Shown: piece by piece, positions 22,495 through 30,663 of the stretch
Layout: each line of letters starts with the position of its first letter
Position numbering within the stretch: the stretch's first letter is position 1
NCBI GenBank assembly: GCA_016794565.1
Contig: JAEUHQ010000187.1
Coordinates: forward strand, 1 to 32,430
DNA length: 32,430 nucleotides
From: Planctomycetota bacterium
Lineage (GTDB): Bacteria > Planctomycetota > UBA1135 > UBA2386
Direction: 5' to 3'
The notes under the pieces: model-generated
What the model was told of the DNA's origin: nothing
Database searches by the model: none
What the model saw: the letters and a program-made list of their open reading frames with translations, nothing else
Position numbers and translations under genes: made by a program

Positions 22495-24969
22495 ATGACT
22501 CGATCCGGCGAACTTCTGCCCACCGGCTTCTCCGGTCCCGTGAAGGGATGGAGCGGCCTCGTGCCCGAGGCACGGCGCACCCTGCGTCTGCCGCGCGATC
22601 GCGCGGCACTGCGCGGTGCGGGGCAGTCGGCGAACGACGAGCGCTTCGACCTGATCGAGGTGCAGGCGTTCACCGAATCGCTCGGTCGCATCGAGGACGC
22701 GCTGTCGGACCTCGCCAGGCGTCTCGACGACGGCGGCACGCTGCTGCTCGACGTCGACAACCTGCAGTCGGCGCGCATGCTCCGCCTCGTCGTCGAGGGG
22801 CACCCTGGCTCTTTCGATCCCGCGGGCAGCACCGACGACCCGTCGCAATTCCTGCCGCTGCGCCGCGTGCTCAACGCGGCCGCCGCGGCGGGGCTGTTCG
22901 TCGTCGACGTGCTGCGTGTTCCGGCCGTCGCGCCCGAGTTCGGCCGCGAGTTCGCGGAGCGACTCATGGCGAACGGCCTCCTGCCGCTCGACTGGCTCGA
23001 CGGGCCGCCGCCCGCCCGCTACTGGCTCGTCGCGAAGAAACTCCGTTCGTTGCGCGGTTCCGTCGTCGTTGCCGGCGGCGACGAAGCGGCGCGCCGGCGC
23101 ACTGCGAGCGCGGTGTCGACGTTCCTGCCCGCGGAATGGGAGGTGGTCGTCGGCGACGGCGTGCGCGAGGCGTCGCAGTGGAACCGCGGCGTCGCTGCGT
23201 CGCGCGGTGACGTGGTGTGGCTCGTGCGTGCCGGCGCCACGCCGACACGCTCGACGCTCGATGCGCTGGCCGTGCAGGCCGGCGTCGGTGGTTCGGCGCC
23301 CGGACGCGACGGCGATCGTCTGCATCCTGGCGACGTGACCGGGCTGATGCTGCCGCGCACGGACCTGCTGTTCGCGGGGCCCGCCCCGGAGGAGATCACC
23401 AACGGCCAGGTCGCCATGGAGGAGTTCTCCATGCGCCTCGAGAGCCGGCTGCCGGCGTGGAACGTGGTCGATGTCGAGTTCGAGTCGCCGCGCGCCGGCG
23501 TCGAGAATCCGGGTGACTTCGCGAACGAGGCCGAAGCGCTGGTGCATCGCTGGTCGCCGCTGGGCACGAAGGGCACCGCACTCGAACCCGTCGCCGTCGC
23601 GGTCGGCAAGGTCGCCACCTCGCCTTGGGCCGGCCGTTCGCCGCGCGTCTCGCTCTGCATGATCGCGAAGAACGAGACGCGCTTCCTCGGGAAGTGCCTC
23701 TCGCTCGCGAGGGCCGCCGTCGACGAGATCGTGCTGGTCGACACCGGGTCGACCGACGACACGGTCGCGATCGCCGAATCGTTCGGCGCGAAGGTGCTGC
23801 ACTCGCCGTGGCAGGACGACTTCTCCGCCCCGCGCAATGTGGCGCTGCGCGCCGCGACGGGCGACTGGATCCTCGTGCTCGATGCGGACGAGTTCCTGCA
23901 GCCGGGCGCGTGCGAACGCATCCGCGAACTCGTCGAGTCGACCACGGTCTCCGGCTACCACCTCCGTTTCACGAACGTCTACGGCAAGGGCCGCACGCTC
24001 GGCGTGATGATGGTGCGACTGTTCCGCAACCTGCCCGGCGTCGAATACGCCGGCGTCATCCACGAGCAGGTGACACCGAGCCTGCAGCGGCTCGGCAGCC
24101 AGGCCGGCCTGATCCTGTCGAGCGCCGACGTCGAGGTCGAACACCACGGCTACACCGACGAGGTGATGGACCAGCGCGGCAAGAACGAGCGCAACGAGCG
24201 CCTGTTCGGGAAGCAGCTCGCCCTCACGCCCGACGACGTCTACACGCACTACAAGTACGGCGACTTCCTGCGGCGCGTGCCCGGCCGCGGCGCTGACGCG
24301 CGGCGCCTGCTCGACCGCTGCCTCGAACTGATCCTGGCCGGTCCGCCCTCGCTCCCGCGCGAGCTGCCGTACGCCGGTGAGGTGGGGGCGCTGTGCGCAC
24401 TCGAGGCGGCCCGCGCCAACGACACCGCACGCGCCCGAGAAGTGCTCGACGTCGCGCTGCGGCGCTTCGTGCCGACGCCGAATCTGCACTACCTCTCCGC
24501 GAGTCTCGCACTGGCCGAAGGCCGCGCCGAGGACGCGATGCTGCACTACCGCCGCTGCCTGTCGTACCACGGCCAGATCCTGGTCGTGCCGATCCAGGAG
24601 GGCATCACGAGCTATGTGTCGCTGGCCGGTATCGCGCAGGCGTGGATGCAGCGCGGCGACTTCGAACGCGCGCGCCGTCTGCTCGAGCAGGCGGTCGCGA
24701 TGCACCCTTCCTACGAGGTCGCGCACCTCGCGCTGTCGCGGCTCGCGCTGCAGCGCGGCGACAACGGCGAAGCCGTTCGCGTCCTCACGACGTTCCTGGC
24801 GGCGCATCCGGACTCGCCGGGAGCGTGTCAGCAACTCACCCTCATCCTGCAGCGGCTCGGCCGGAAGGCCGAAGCGAAGCGGATGGGCGGTCACGCCGTG
24901 CAACTGCTGCGGGCACGTGCACTCGATCACGAAGCCGCAGCGATGGACCAGATCCTGGCCAGCTTGTGA
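22495..24969 (+). CDS. Multidomain glycosyltransferase: methyltransferase-like, two GT2-like domains, TPRs
   Basis: 824 residues. Residues 50-180 resemble the C-terminal half of a class I methyltransferase (DLIEVQAFTESLGRIEDALS, GGTLLLDVDNLQSARML) without a clear SAM-binding glycine motif. Residues 188-270 look like a reduced GT2 fold (SVVVAGGDE, NRGVAASRGDVVWLVRAGAT) with no DxD. From 383 is a canonical GT2: RVSLCMIAKNETRFLGKCLS, EIVLVDTGSTDDTVAIAE, and the metal-binding DAD at about 463. The last 200 residues are TPR-like helices (MQRGDFERARRLLEQAVAMH). Start ATG 22495; a GTG at 22456 is possible. A TPR protein follows 32 nt later. Surface or flagellin glycosylation is a reasonable guess, not shown. 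Confidence 0.85.
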   Translation: MTRSGELLPTGFSGPVKGWSGLVPEARRTLRLPRDRAALRGAGQSANDERFDLIEVQAFTESLGRIEDALSDLARRLDDGGTLLLDVDNLQSARMLRLVVEGHPGSFDPAGSTDDPSQFLPLRRVLNAAAAAGLFVVDVLRVPAVAPEFGREFAERLMANGLLPLDWLDGPPPARYWLVAKKLRSLRGSVVVAGGDEAARRRTASAVSTFLPAEWEVVVGDGVREASQWNRGVAASRGDVVWLVRAGATPTRSTLDALAVQAGVGGSAPGRDGDRLHPGDVTGLMLPRTDLLFAGPAPEEITNGQVAMEEFSMRLESRLPAWNVVDVEFESPRAGVENPGDFANEAEALVHRWSPLGTKGTALEPVAVAVGKVATSPWAGRSPRVSLCMIAKNETRFLGKCLSLARAAVDEIVLVDTGSTDDTVAIAESFGAKVLHSPWQDDFSAPRNVALRAATGDWILVLDADEFLQPGACERIRELVESTTVSGYHLRFTNVYGKGRTLGVMMVRLFRNLPGVEYAGVIHEQVTPSLQRLGSQAGLILSSADVEVEHHGYTDEVMDQRGKNERNERLFGKQLALTPDDVYTHYKYGDFLRRVPGRGADARRLLDRCLELILAGPPSLPRELPYAGEVGALCALEAARANDTARAREVLDVALRRFVPTPNLHYLSASLALAEGRAEDAMLHYRRCLSYHGQILVVPIQEGITSYVSLAGIAQAWMQRGDFERARRLLEQAVAMHPSYEVAHLALSRLALQRGDNGEAVRVLTTFLAAHPDSPGACQQLTLILQRLGRKAEAKRMGGHAVQLLRARALDHEAAAMDQILASL

Positions 24970-25001
24970 AGGCCAACCACCCCCGAGACAGGAGACTGAA
25001 C

Positions 25002-25637
25002 ATGACCACGATGACCAAGAACCCCGCGCCGACGACGTCGTCGGCGATCCCGCAGCGGTCCGCGTTCCAGAGCATTCCGACGCGCATCCGCGACGTTCGT
25101 GATGCGCAGGTCCCGCCGCTCGTGGTGGAACCGATGGCGGAGCAGGACAAGGCCGCGATCCGCCAGAACCTCGGTGAGCTCGCCACGAAGCTGGCCGAGA
25201 TCCACCGTACGGCTGCGGAGGCCTACATGAGCCAGGCGCTCTACGAACAGGCCCTGCCGCACCTCGAAGCCGCTGCGACGTTCTCGCCCGCGGAGCTCGA
25301 GTACCAGATGCAGCTCGGTTTCGTCCGCTACGTCACGGGCGACGACAACGGCGCGATCAACTCGTTCAACGCGGTGCTCGCCATCGAGTCGAGCTCGGCC
25401 GAAGCCTGGTTCAACCTGGGCATGGTCCTGTTCGGCCAGTCGCGATTCGCCGAGGCCGAGGAGTGCTTCCGCCGTTCGAGCGAGATCCACCCGAACGACT
25501 CGCAGACCTGGAACAACCGCGGCGTGTGCCTGTGGAAGACGCAGCGCATCGCCGACGCGAAGATCTGCTTCCAGAAGGCGCTGCAGATCGACCCGAACGA
25601 TCAGGACGCTGCGTACAACCTGACCAACGTACGCTGA
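25002..25637 (+). CDS. Tetratricopeptide-repeat protein
   Basis: 211 residues. After a disordered N-terminal 45 residues there are about four TPR units from residue 70 to the end. The last three are EYQMQLGFVRYVTGDDNGAI, AEAWFNLGMVLFGQSRFAEA and SQTWNNRGVCLWKTQRIADA, each with its second helix. AGGAG lies 8 nt upstream of the ATG at 25002, a strong ribosome site. It begins 32 nt after the glycosyltransferase stop and is probably co-transcribed, so it may be a scaffold for that enzyme. No signal peptide, hence cytoplasmic. Confidence 0.9.
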   Translation: MTTMTKNPAPTTSSAIPQRSAFQSIPTRIRDVRDAQVPPLVVEPMAEQDKAAIRQNLGELATKLAEIHRTAAEAYMSQALYEQALPHLEAAATFSPAELEYQMQLGFVRYVTGDDNGAINSFNAVLAIESSSAEAWFNLGMVLFGQSRFAEAEECFRRSSEIHPNDSQTWNNRGVCLWKTQRIADAKICFQKALQIDPNDQDAAYNLTNVR

Positions 25638-25654
25638 TCACGGAGTGGGCGACT

Positions 25655-25674
25655 GCCGGCCCGGGCGGGCCGGC
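25655..25674. terminator. Bidirectional terminator between convergent genes
   Basis: Perfect 8-bp stem GCCGGCCC/GGGCCGGC with a 4-nt loop, 18 nt after the TPR-protein stop. A second, imperfect stem (GAAGCC...GGCTTC) occupies about 25687-25730. Together they fill the gap between the TPR gene and the oppositely oriented pirin gene. Confidence 0.5.
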
Positions 25675-25769
25675 GGTCTCGGGGAAGAGGAAGCCCGGCG
25701 TCGGCGATCGCCGCGCGCCGGTGCCCGGCTTCCGCGGTTGCCGTCGATCGGAACGCGCTGCCGCCTCGA

Positions 25770-26645
25770 TCAGCGAAGTTCGCCGAGCCTCCCGGCGGCG
25801 AAGTCTTCGATCGCGGTGCGGATCTCGTGCGCCGTGTTCATCACGAACGGCCCTCGTCCGACGATCGGCTCGGCGATCGGCGCGCCGGCCAGCAGCAGTG
25901 CGGTCGTGTCCGCGACCGGCTCGATCACGATCGAACTGCCGATCCGTTCGAAGAGCGCCACCTCCGCGTCGCCGATCGGTTCGGCGCCGTCCGTGCGCAC
26001 GTGGCCGCGCAGCACGACGAGCGCCGCGGTGTGGCCGTCCGGCACCGACAGCTCGATGGGCGCGCCCTTCGACAGGCGCAGGTCGTGCACTTCGATCGGC
26101 GTGAACGTCTTCGCCGGACCCCGCGCGTCGCCGATGCGACCGGCGATCACCCGCGCGGTGCCGCGACCACCGGGCAGCGGCGCCACGGGAATGTCCTTCG
26201 CCGCGATCGCCTGGTAGCGGGGCTTCGCCATCTTGTCCTTCGCGGGCAGGTTCACCCACAGCTGGACCATCTCGAAGCGTCCGCCGCGCGCCGCGAAGTC
26301 GCGGCCGTGGAATTCCTCGTGCACGAGCCCCGACGCGGCCGTCATCCACTGCACGTCACCCGGGCCGATGCGTCCGCCGCCGCCGCTCGAATCGCGGTGC
26401 TCGACCTCGCCGTCGTAGACGATCGTCACCGTCTCGAAGCCGCGGTGCGGATGCGCGCCCACGCCGCGCCGTTCCTTCGTCGGCTCGAACACGACCGGTC
26501 CGCCGTAGTCGAGCAGCAGGAACGGACTGAGCTCGGTGCCGTGGCTCGCGTAATCGAACAGCGTTCGCACCGGGAAGCCGTCGCCGACCCAGTGACCGCC
26601 GTCGCTGCGCAACGTGCGCCGGAACGCCTTGTGCTTGTTGCCCAT
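25770..26645 (-). CDS. Pirin family protein
   Basis: 291-residue bicupin of the pirin family, iron-binding and in some members a quercetin 2,3-dioxygenase. The N-terminal cupin has the full metal site: H65 and H67 in GAHPHRGFETVTI, then H109 and E111 in GLVHEE. The C-terminal cupin runs from about residue 165. Start at ATG 26645. It is on the same strand as the flagellar filament genes, 84 nt after the FliT-position gene, but its function is not obviously flagellar. The substrate cannot be told from sequence. Confidence 0.95.
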   Translation of the reverse strand: MGNKHKAFRRTLRSDGGHWVGDGFPVRTLFDYASHGTELSPFLLLDYGGPVVFEPTKERRGVGAHPHRGFETVTIVYDGEVEHRDSSGGGGRIGPGDVQWMTAASGLVHEEFHGRDFAARGGRFEMVQLWVNLPAKDKMAKPRYQAIAAKDIPVAPLPGGRGTARVIAGRIGDARGPAKTFTPIEVHDLRLSKGAPIELSVPDGHTAALVVLRGHVRTDGAEPIGDAEVALFERIGSSIVIEPVADTTALLLAGAPIAEPIVGRGPFVMNTAHEIRTAIEDFAAGRLGELR

Positions 26646-26729
26646 GATCGCTCGTCCGCCTGTGCGGTCCGCGACGAAGGGCTACTCGGCGAGGCTGCGG
26701 AGGGCAAGCCGCTCGATCCGTCGCCGCGG

Positions 26730-27098
26730 CTACACGCTCTTCTCGACGTTGCCGCCGAGACGGCGGCTCGCGTCGCCGTAGCCGCGCAACGCCTTGGCGC
26801 CGCGGCGGGTCTGGCCGAGCTCCGCGCGGATGGCGTCGAGGCCGGCCTTCACGCCGTGCTCGAGCCGGCCGCGGGCGGCGCGCGCCTGGTCGCGCAGGTT
26901 CGCCTGCTCGGGCGTGTCCGCCTCGCCGGCGCCGGCGTTCGCGAGGTGGTCCTCGGCGATCTCGAGCAGCGCGGTGACGCGTTCGATGTCACCCTGGGCG
27001 AGCGCTTCGTAGCCCTGGTTCCAGCACGCGATGACCTCCTGCAACGCGAACGTCGCGGAGGCCGTCGTGCGGAGGGCCTCAGCCCTTGATGACGCCAT
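26730..27098 (-). CDS. Small helical protein in the FliT position
   Basis: 122 residues, almost entirely helical (LQEVIACWNQGYEALAQGD, VTALLEIAEDHLANAGAG, QANLRDQARAARGRLEHGV). The start at 27098 overlaps fliS by 20 nt and is supported by GGAAGG about 6 nt upstream. In many bacteria the gene after fliS is fliT, a short helical chaperone for FliD, and size, fold and position fit. Sequence similarity to FliT is not evident to me, so the name is withheld. Basic C-terminus (RRGAKALRGYGDASRRL). Confidence 0.8.
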   Translation of the reverse strand: MASSRAEALRTTASATFALQEVIACWNQGYEALAQGDIERVTALLEIAEDHLANAGAGEADTPEQANLRDQARAARGRLEHGVKAGLDAIRAELGQTRRGAKALRGYGDASRRLGGNVEKSV

Positions 27099-27459
27099 CC
27101 CAGCCTTCCTTCAACGTGCGCATCACCTGGAGGGCGTTGTTCACACCGACCGGCGTACGAGTGAGGTTGGCTTGGCTCAGCTGGTCGAGGCCGAACTCGT
27201 ACAGGCGGTCGAGGTCGCGGGCGATCTGGCCGCCGGCGGCGTGGTCGAGGCTCGCGCGCAGTTCGCCGAGGATGCCCATTGCGCGGCTCAGCGTCTGGCC
27301 GACTTCCGGCGTACGAGCGGTCTTCGGATCGGTGAGACCGAGGCGGCTCTTCTCGAGGTTCTTGATCGCGCCCTCGTAGAGCATCTTGACGAGCTTCTCG
27401 GGGGAAGCGGTGAGAACGGCGTTCCGCTGGTAGGTCGCGGCGGCTTGTGCGTAGGTCAT
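27079..27459 (-). CDS. fliS: Flagellin export chaperone FliS
   Basis: 126-residue cytoplasmic chaperone that holds flagellin monomers before export. The family signature is at the N-terminus: AAATYQRNAVLTASPEKLVK followed by MLYEGAIKNLEKS. The four-helix pattern continues to the end, with the typical DLDRLYEFGLDQLSQANL. The ATG at 27459 has AGAGGA about 8 nt upstream. It lies 31 nt after fliD and overlaps the next gene by 20 nt. Confidence 0.96.
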   Translation of the reverse strand: MTYAQAAATYQRNAVLTASPEKLVKMLYEGAIKNLEKSRLGLTDPKTARTPEVGQTLSRAMGILGELRASLDHAAGGQIARDLDRLYEFGLDQLSQANLTRTPVGVNNALQVMRTLKEGWDGVIKG

Positions 27460-27490
27460 CGGGGGTCCTCTGGCTGATCGGGGGTCGTCT

Positions 27491-28867
27491 TCACCTGCTG
27501 AGGGAGCCGAGCGAACTGCCCTGACTCTGGAGGCGCGACAGCAGGCTCTCCAAGTTCGAGTACTTCTGTTCGAGGGATTGCCGGTACCGCTCGAGGCGGC
27601 CCTCGCTCTGGTCGATGCGCGACTGGGTCTGCTTGACCTGGCGATCGAACCCGTCGCTGCGGGCCTTGATGAGGCCGTCGACGGAATCCGTGTAGGTGGT
27701 GAGCTGCGTGATGAGGCGGCCGGCGATGCCGTTCGTGGCGTCGGAGAAGATCGCAGCGACTGCCCCTTCGTCGTCTCCGAGCGCTTCCTCGAACTTCGAC
27801 GTGTTGAACGTCAGTTTGCCCGCCGTGTCCGTCGTGATGCCGATCTGGCTCAGCATCTGGAACGACTGGTTGCCCGTCGTGCCGACGAGGCTGCCGACGA
27901 CTCCGCGCAGGTTGCTGCGGATCGACCGAAGCATGCTGTCGCCGAACAGGGGGTTCTTCGCCTTGCCCTCGGAGTCGAGGGCGCCCTGCTCGGTGAAGAA
28001 GTCGACGACCTTGTTGTACGCGTCGACGAACGCCTGCACGTCCTTGCTCGTCGCTTCGGCGTCCGTGGCGACGGTGATCGTGACGGGTTCGTTGGCGGCG
28101 GTCTTCGACTTGAGATCGAGCGTCACGCCCGGGATCGCGTCGCTGATCGTGTTGGTCGGGCGATAGACGGTGACGCCGCCGTTCAGCCGGATCTGCGCGT
28201 CGCTCGCGGCCGTGATCTGGTTGCCGTTGATGTCGGCGATCAGGTTCTGGAAGGCCGTCGTGCCGTCGTCGTAGGTGAGGGTGAACGAGTTCGCGACGCC
28301 GGGTTCCTCGGCGCGGACGACGAGCTGGTAGCGGTTGGCGCCGCCGTTCGCCGGATTCTGGGTGTCGACGACCTCGGCGCGAACGCCGATGTCCTGGTCG
28401 TTGATCGCCGCGGCGATCGAGTCGAGCGTCACCGGGTTGGCGATCGCGATGGGATGCGTGTTCCCGTCGATCTCGATCAGCATCGAGGCGCTGGTGCCGA
28501 AGTTCTGCGTTGCCGTTGCGCTGCCGGTGCTGGCCAGCACCCTGGCCTTCGCGAGTTCGAGCACTTCGACCGAGTACGTCCCCGCCGCCGCCGAGTTGCT
28601 CGCGGTCGCTCCGACGATCTCCTCCTTGTCGGAGGCCGCCTTCATCGCGAGGAAGTCGGACTTCGTCTTCAACGCCTTCGCGGCGGTGCTCAGCTTCTCG
28701 AGCAGGCCCTTCAGGTCCCCGAAGAGCGACTTCTGCTTGTTCAGCGAGGTCTTCTTCGTCTCGAGCTGGTCGATCGGGCGTCGCTCGACGGCGACCAGGG
28801 CCGTGATGATGGCCTTGGTGTCCAGACCGGACGCGAGGCCGCCGAAGCTGATTCCTGCGGACGACAT
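27491..28867 (-). CDS. fliD: Flagellar filament cap protein FliD
   Basis: Forms the cap under which flagellin polymerises. At 458 residues it has the normal size. The N-terminal domain starts ISFGGLASGLDTKAIITALV, the hallmark of FliD, followed by LETKKTSLNKQKSLFGDLKG coiled coil. The FliD-C part is clear (KDVQAFVDAYNKVVDFFTEQ, then NPLFGDSMLRSIRSNLRGVV) and the end is a C-terminal coiled coil (RQVKQTQSRIDQSEGRLERY). The ATG at 28867 lacks a visible Shine-Dalgarno site, but the N-terminus is canonical. Confidence 0.97.
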   Translation of the reverse strand: MSSAGISFGGLASGLDTKAIITALVAVERRPIDQLETKKTSLNKQKSLFGDLKGLLEKLSTAAKALKTKSDFLAMKAASDKEEIVGATASNSAAAGTYSVEVLELAKARVLASTGSATATQNFGTSASMLIEIDGNTHPIAIANPVTLDSIAAAINDQDIGVRAEVVDTQNPANGGANRYQLVVRAEEPGVANSFTLTYDDGTTAFQNLIADINGNQITAASDAQIRLNGGVTVYRPTNTISDAIPGVTLDLKSKTAANEPVTITVATDAEATSKDVQAFVDAYNKVVDFFTEQGALDSEGKAKNPLFGDSMLRSIRSNLRGVVGSLVGTTGNQSFQMLSQIGITTDTAGKLTFNTSKFEEALGDDEGAVAAIFSDATNGIAGRLITQLTTYTDSVDGLIKARSDGFDRQVKQTQSRIDQSEGRLERYRQSLEQKYSNLESLLSRLQSQGSSLGSLSR

Positions 28868-28966
28868 GGTTGGGTGCGCGGACGACTCCGCCCCGGGCGT
28901 ATCGGTCCCTCGTGGTCGCCGACTTGATCCCTGTCGCGCGGCGCGTCGACGGCGACGACCGCTCGT

Positions 28967-29374
28967 TCACGCCGAGAAGTCGACGAGGGTGCCGTGGTGC
29001 TTGCGCAGGATGGCGACGATGCCGTTCGCCTCCTGTTCGGCGAGCACGTACAGGACCCGTCCGCTCTTCGCATCGCGGACCCGAAAGCTCACCCCACCGT
29101 CGTTCGGCACGACCTCGATGTCGATTTCCACGTCACGCAGGCCGAGGTAGGTGGCGATCGCGGCGAGCAGTTCGCGGCGGCGGCGGCGGTTCGCGGTCTC
29201 TTCGTCCTCCCAGGCCGGGTTCTCGGTGCCCGTGGTCGCGAGCGGCCCGTCGTGTTCGGGTCGTTTGGACGGGTCCGTTTCGGCGAGGGCGCCTGCCATC
29301 ACACGCGAGAGCGAGACGCGGGTGCGCAGGTAGCGCGACACCGCGTTCCGCAAGACGAGGCAGGTCGGATCCAT
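28967..29374 (-). CDS. flaG: FlaG-like flagellar protein
   Basis: 135 residues from the ATG at 29374. An alternative ATG at 29299 gives 110 residues, nearer the family norm; neither has a good ribosome site, though codon bias extends through the longer form. The first half is charged and probably disordered. The second half fits the FlaG pattern: EIDIEVVPNDGGVSFRVRDA, then SGRVLYV and a final GTLVDFSA. FlaG proteins affect filament length. It lies between the flagellins and fliD on the same strand, the usual location. A weak GTCGCCG/CGGCGAC inverted repeat lies just after its stop. Confidence 0.75.
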   Translation of the reverse strand: MDPTCLVLRNAVSRYLRTRVSLSRVMAGALAETDPSKRPEHDGPLATTGTENPAWEDEETANRRRRRELLAAIATYLGLRDVEIDIEVVPNDGGVSFRVRDAKSGRVLYVLAEQEANGIVAILRKHHGTLVDFSA

Positions 29375-29440
29375 CGGTAGGAAGACGAGAGTCGGTCCAC
29401 CGTCGGCGGGTGGGCACCGCCGGACGACGACTCGTGGTGT

Positions 29441-29460
29441 GCCCGGGGCGATCCCCGGGC
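29441..29460 (-). terminator. Terminator hairpin after the first flagellin
   Basis: Perfect 8-bp stem GCCCGGGG/CCCCGGGC with a CGAT loop, 23 nt after the flagellin stop. It is nested inside a second perfect repeat, GGTGGGCAC (29409-29417) and GTGCCCACC (29461-29469). Confidence 0.55.
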
Positions 29461-29483
29461 GTGCCCACCGGCAGCATGCGAGC

Positions 29484-30311
29484 TCAGCCGAGGAGGCGGA
29501 GTGCCGACTGCGGCAGGGCGTTGGCCTGCGACAGCACGGAGATGCTGGCCTGCTGGAGGATCGAGTTGCGCGTGAGCTGCGCGGTTTCGTAGGCGACGTC
29601 GACGTCGCGGATGCGCGATTCGGCGGCGCTGAGGTTCTCGGTCGTGATCGCGAGGTTGTTGATCGTGCTGCCGAGGCGGTTCTGGACGGCGCCCAGCGAA
29701 CCGCGCAGCGAGCTGACGGTGTTGATCGCGGCGTCGATGTTCGTGATCGCCGTGGTGGTGGTGCCGCCCGAACCGATGTCGAGCGAGTTCAGCGACAGCG
29801 ACGTCGACAGTGCTGCGCTGAGCGACACCGAGATGGTGTCGATGCCGGACGTCGTGCCGAAGCCGACCTGGAAGCTGACCGAGCTCGAGGAGCCGTCGAG
29901 CAGCTTGATGCCGGAGAACTCGGTCGATCGGCCGATTCGGTTGACCTCGTTGACGAGGCTCTGGAACTCCTCGTCCAGCGTGTCCTTGTCCTGGTTGCTC
30001 ACCGAGCCGTTGCTCGCCTGCACCGCGAGTTCGCGCAACCGCGTGAGGATCGAGCTGACCTCGTTCAGCGCTCCCTCGGCGGTCTGCACGAGGGAGATGC
30101 CGTCGTTCGCGTTGCGCTTCGCCTGGTCGAGCGAGCGGATCTGCGAGCGCAGGCGCTCGGAGATCGCGAGACCGGCGGCGTCGTCCGATGCGCTGGAAAT
30201 GCGAAGACCCGTCGACAGGCGACGGAAGTTGCCAGAGAGCTTGTCCGTGACCGTCGCGAGATTGCGCTGCGCGTTGATCGACGTGACGTTCGTGTTGACC
30301 CGAAGACCCAT
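29484..30311 (-). CDS. Flagellin (copy 1)
   Basis: 275-residue filament subunit made almost only of the D0/D1 core. The N-terminus (MGLRVNTNVTSINAQRNL, LSTGLRISSASDDAAGLAIS) and C-terminus (RIRDVDVAYETAQLTRNSIL, QQASISVLSQANALPQSAL) are canonical. The middle is a short Ser/Thr/Gly-rich segment (GSSSSVSFQVGFGTTSGIDT) instead of the large D2/D3 domains. The start at 30311 has GGGAAGGAA directly upstream; the open frame to 30380 is spurious. It differs from copy 2 at few sites, for example SSASDD for STAADD and a C-terminus of RLLG. Confidence 0.97.
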   Translation of the reverse strand: MGLRVNTNVTSINAQRNLATVTDKLSGNFRRLSTGLRISSASDDAAGLAISERLRSQIRSLDQAKRNANDGISLVQTAEGALNEVSSILTRLRELAVQASNGSVSNQDKDTLDEEFQSLVNEVNRIGRSTEFSGIKLLDGSSSSVSFQVGFGTTSGIDTISVSLSAALSTSLSLNSLDIGSGGTTTTAITNIDAAINTVSSLRGSLGAVQNRLGSTINNLAITTENLSAAESRIRDVDVAYETAQLTRNSILQQASISVLSQANALPQSALRLLG

Positions 30312-30592
30312 TTCCTTCCCCGTTGCGTGTCGTGTTGTGTGGTGCGGTCGCGTTTGCGTCCGCGTGGGGAGGATCGGCAAGGCGGGCGGCGGCTACTGAA
30401 GCCGGATCGTCGGTTTTTCGAGCGCCTGTCGGAAACCGCGACGACTGCTCCGTGGCATCGCGGGCACCCGCGTCGAGCTTTCGTACGATCGAGCCCGGGA
30501 ATCCGCGAAAACCCGTGCGCGGTCGACACGCGATCGAGCGACGGCGTCAGTCGGACGACGAGCGGTGTGCGGCAGGAGCGGCCCGAAACGCC
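30312..30592 (-). promoter_or_regulatory. Upstream region of flagellin copy 1 with possible sigma-28 -10
   Basis: No gene seen. On the minus strand a GCCGATCC (30371-30378) matches the sigma-28 -10 at six of eight positions, but the -35 15 nt before it (AGTA) is weak. The 5' untranslated end, ACACGCAACGGGG, is shared with flagellin copy 2 (ACACGCAACAGGG), showing that the duplication included the leader. Confidence 0.35.
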
Positions 30593-30630
30593 GAACGGCG
30601 CCGCACCCCTTTCGGAGTGCGGCGCCGTTC
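30593..30630 (-). terminator. Terminator hairpin after flagellin copy 2
   Basis: Perfect 14-bp inverted repeat GAACGGCGCCGCAC/GTGCGGCGCCGTTC with a 10-nt loop, 33 nt after the flagellin stop. It is the strongest stem in the window. The following sequence is not T-rich (GGCGTTTCGG), so it may act as a stability element as well as a terminator. Confidence 0.65.
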
Positions 30631-30663
30631 GAGCTTCTTCCCGCGTGCGGGATCCGGGCCCGA

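Noticed and set aside
21634..24930. A 1098-codon minus-strand open frame
   Set aside because: Only the last 250 codons are birA; the upstream part is antisense to the glycosyltransferase and has no protein-like composition.
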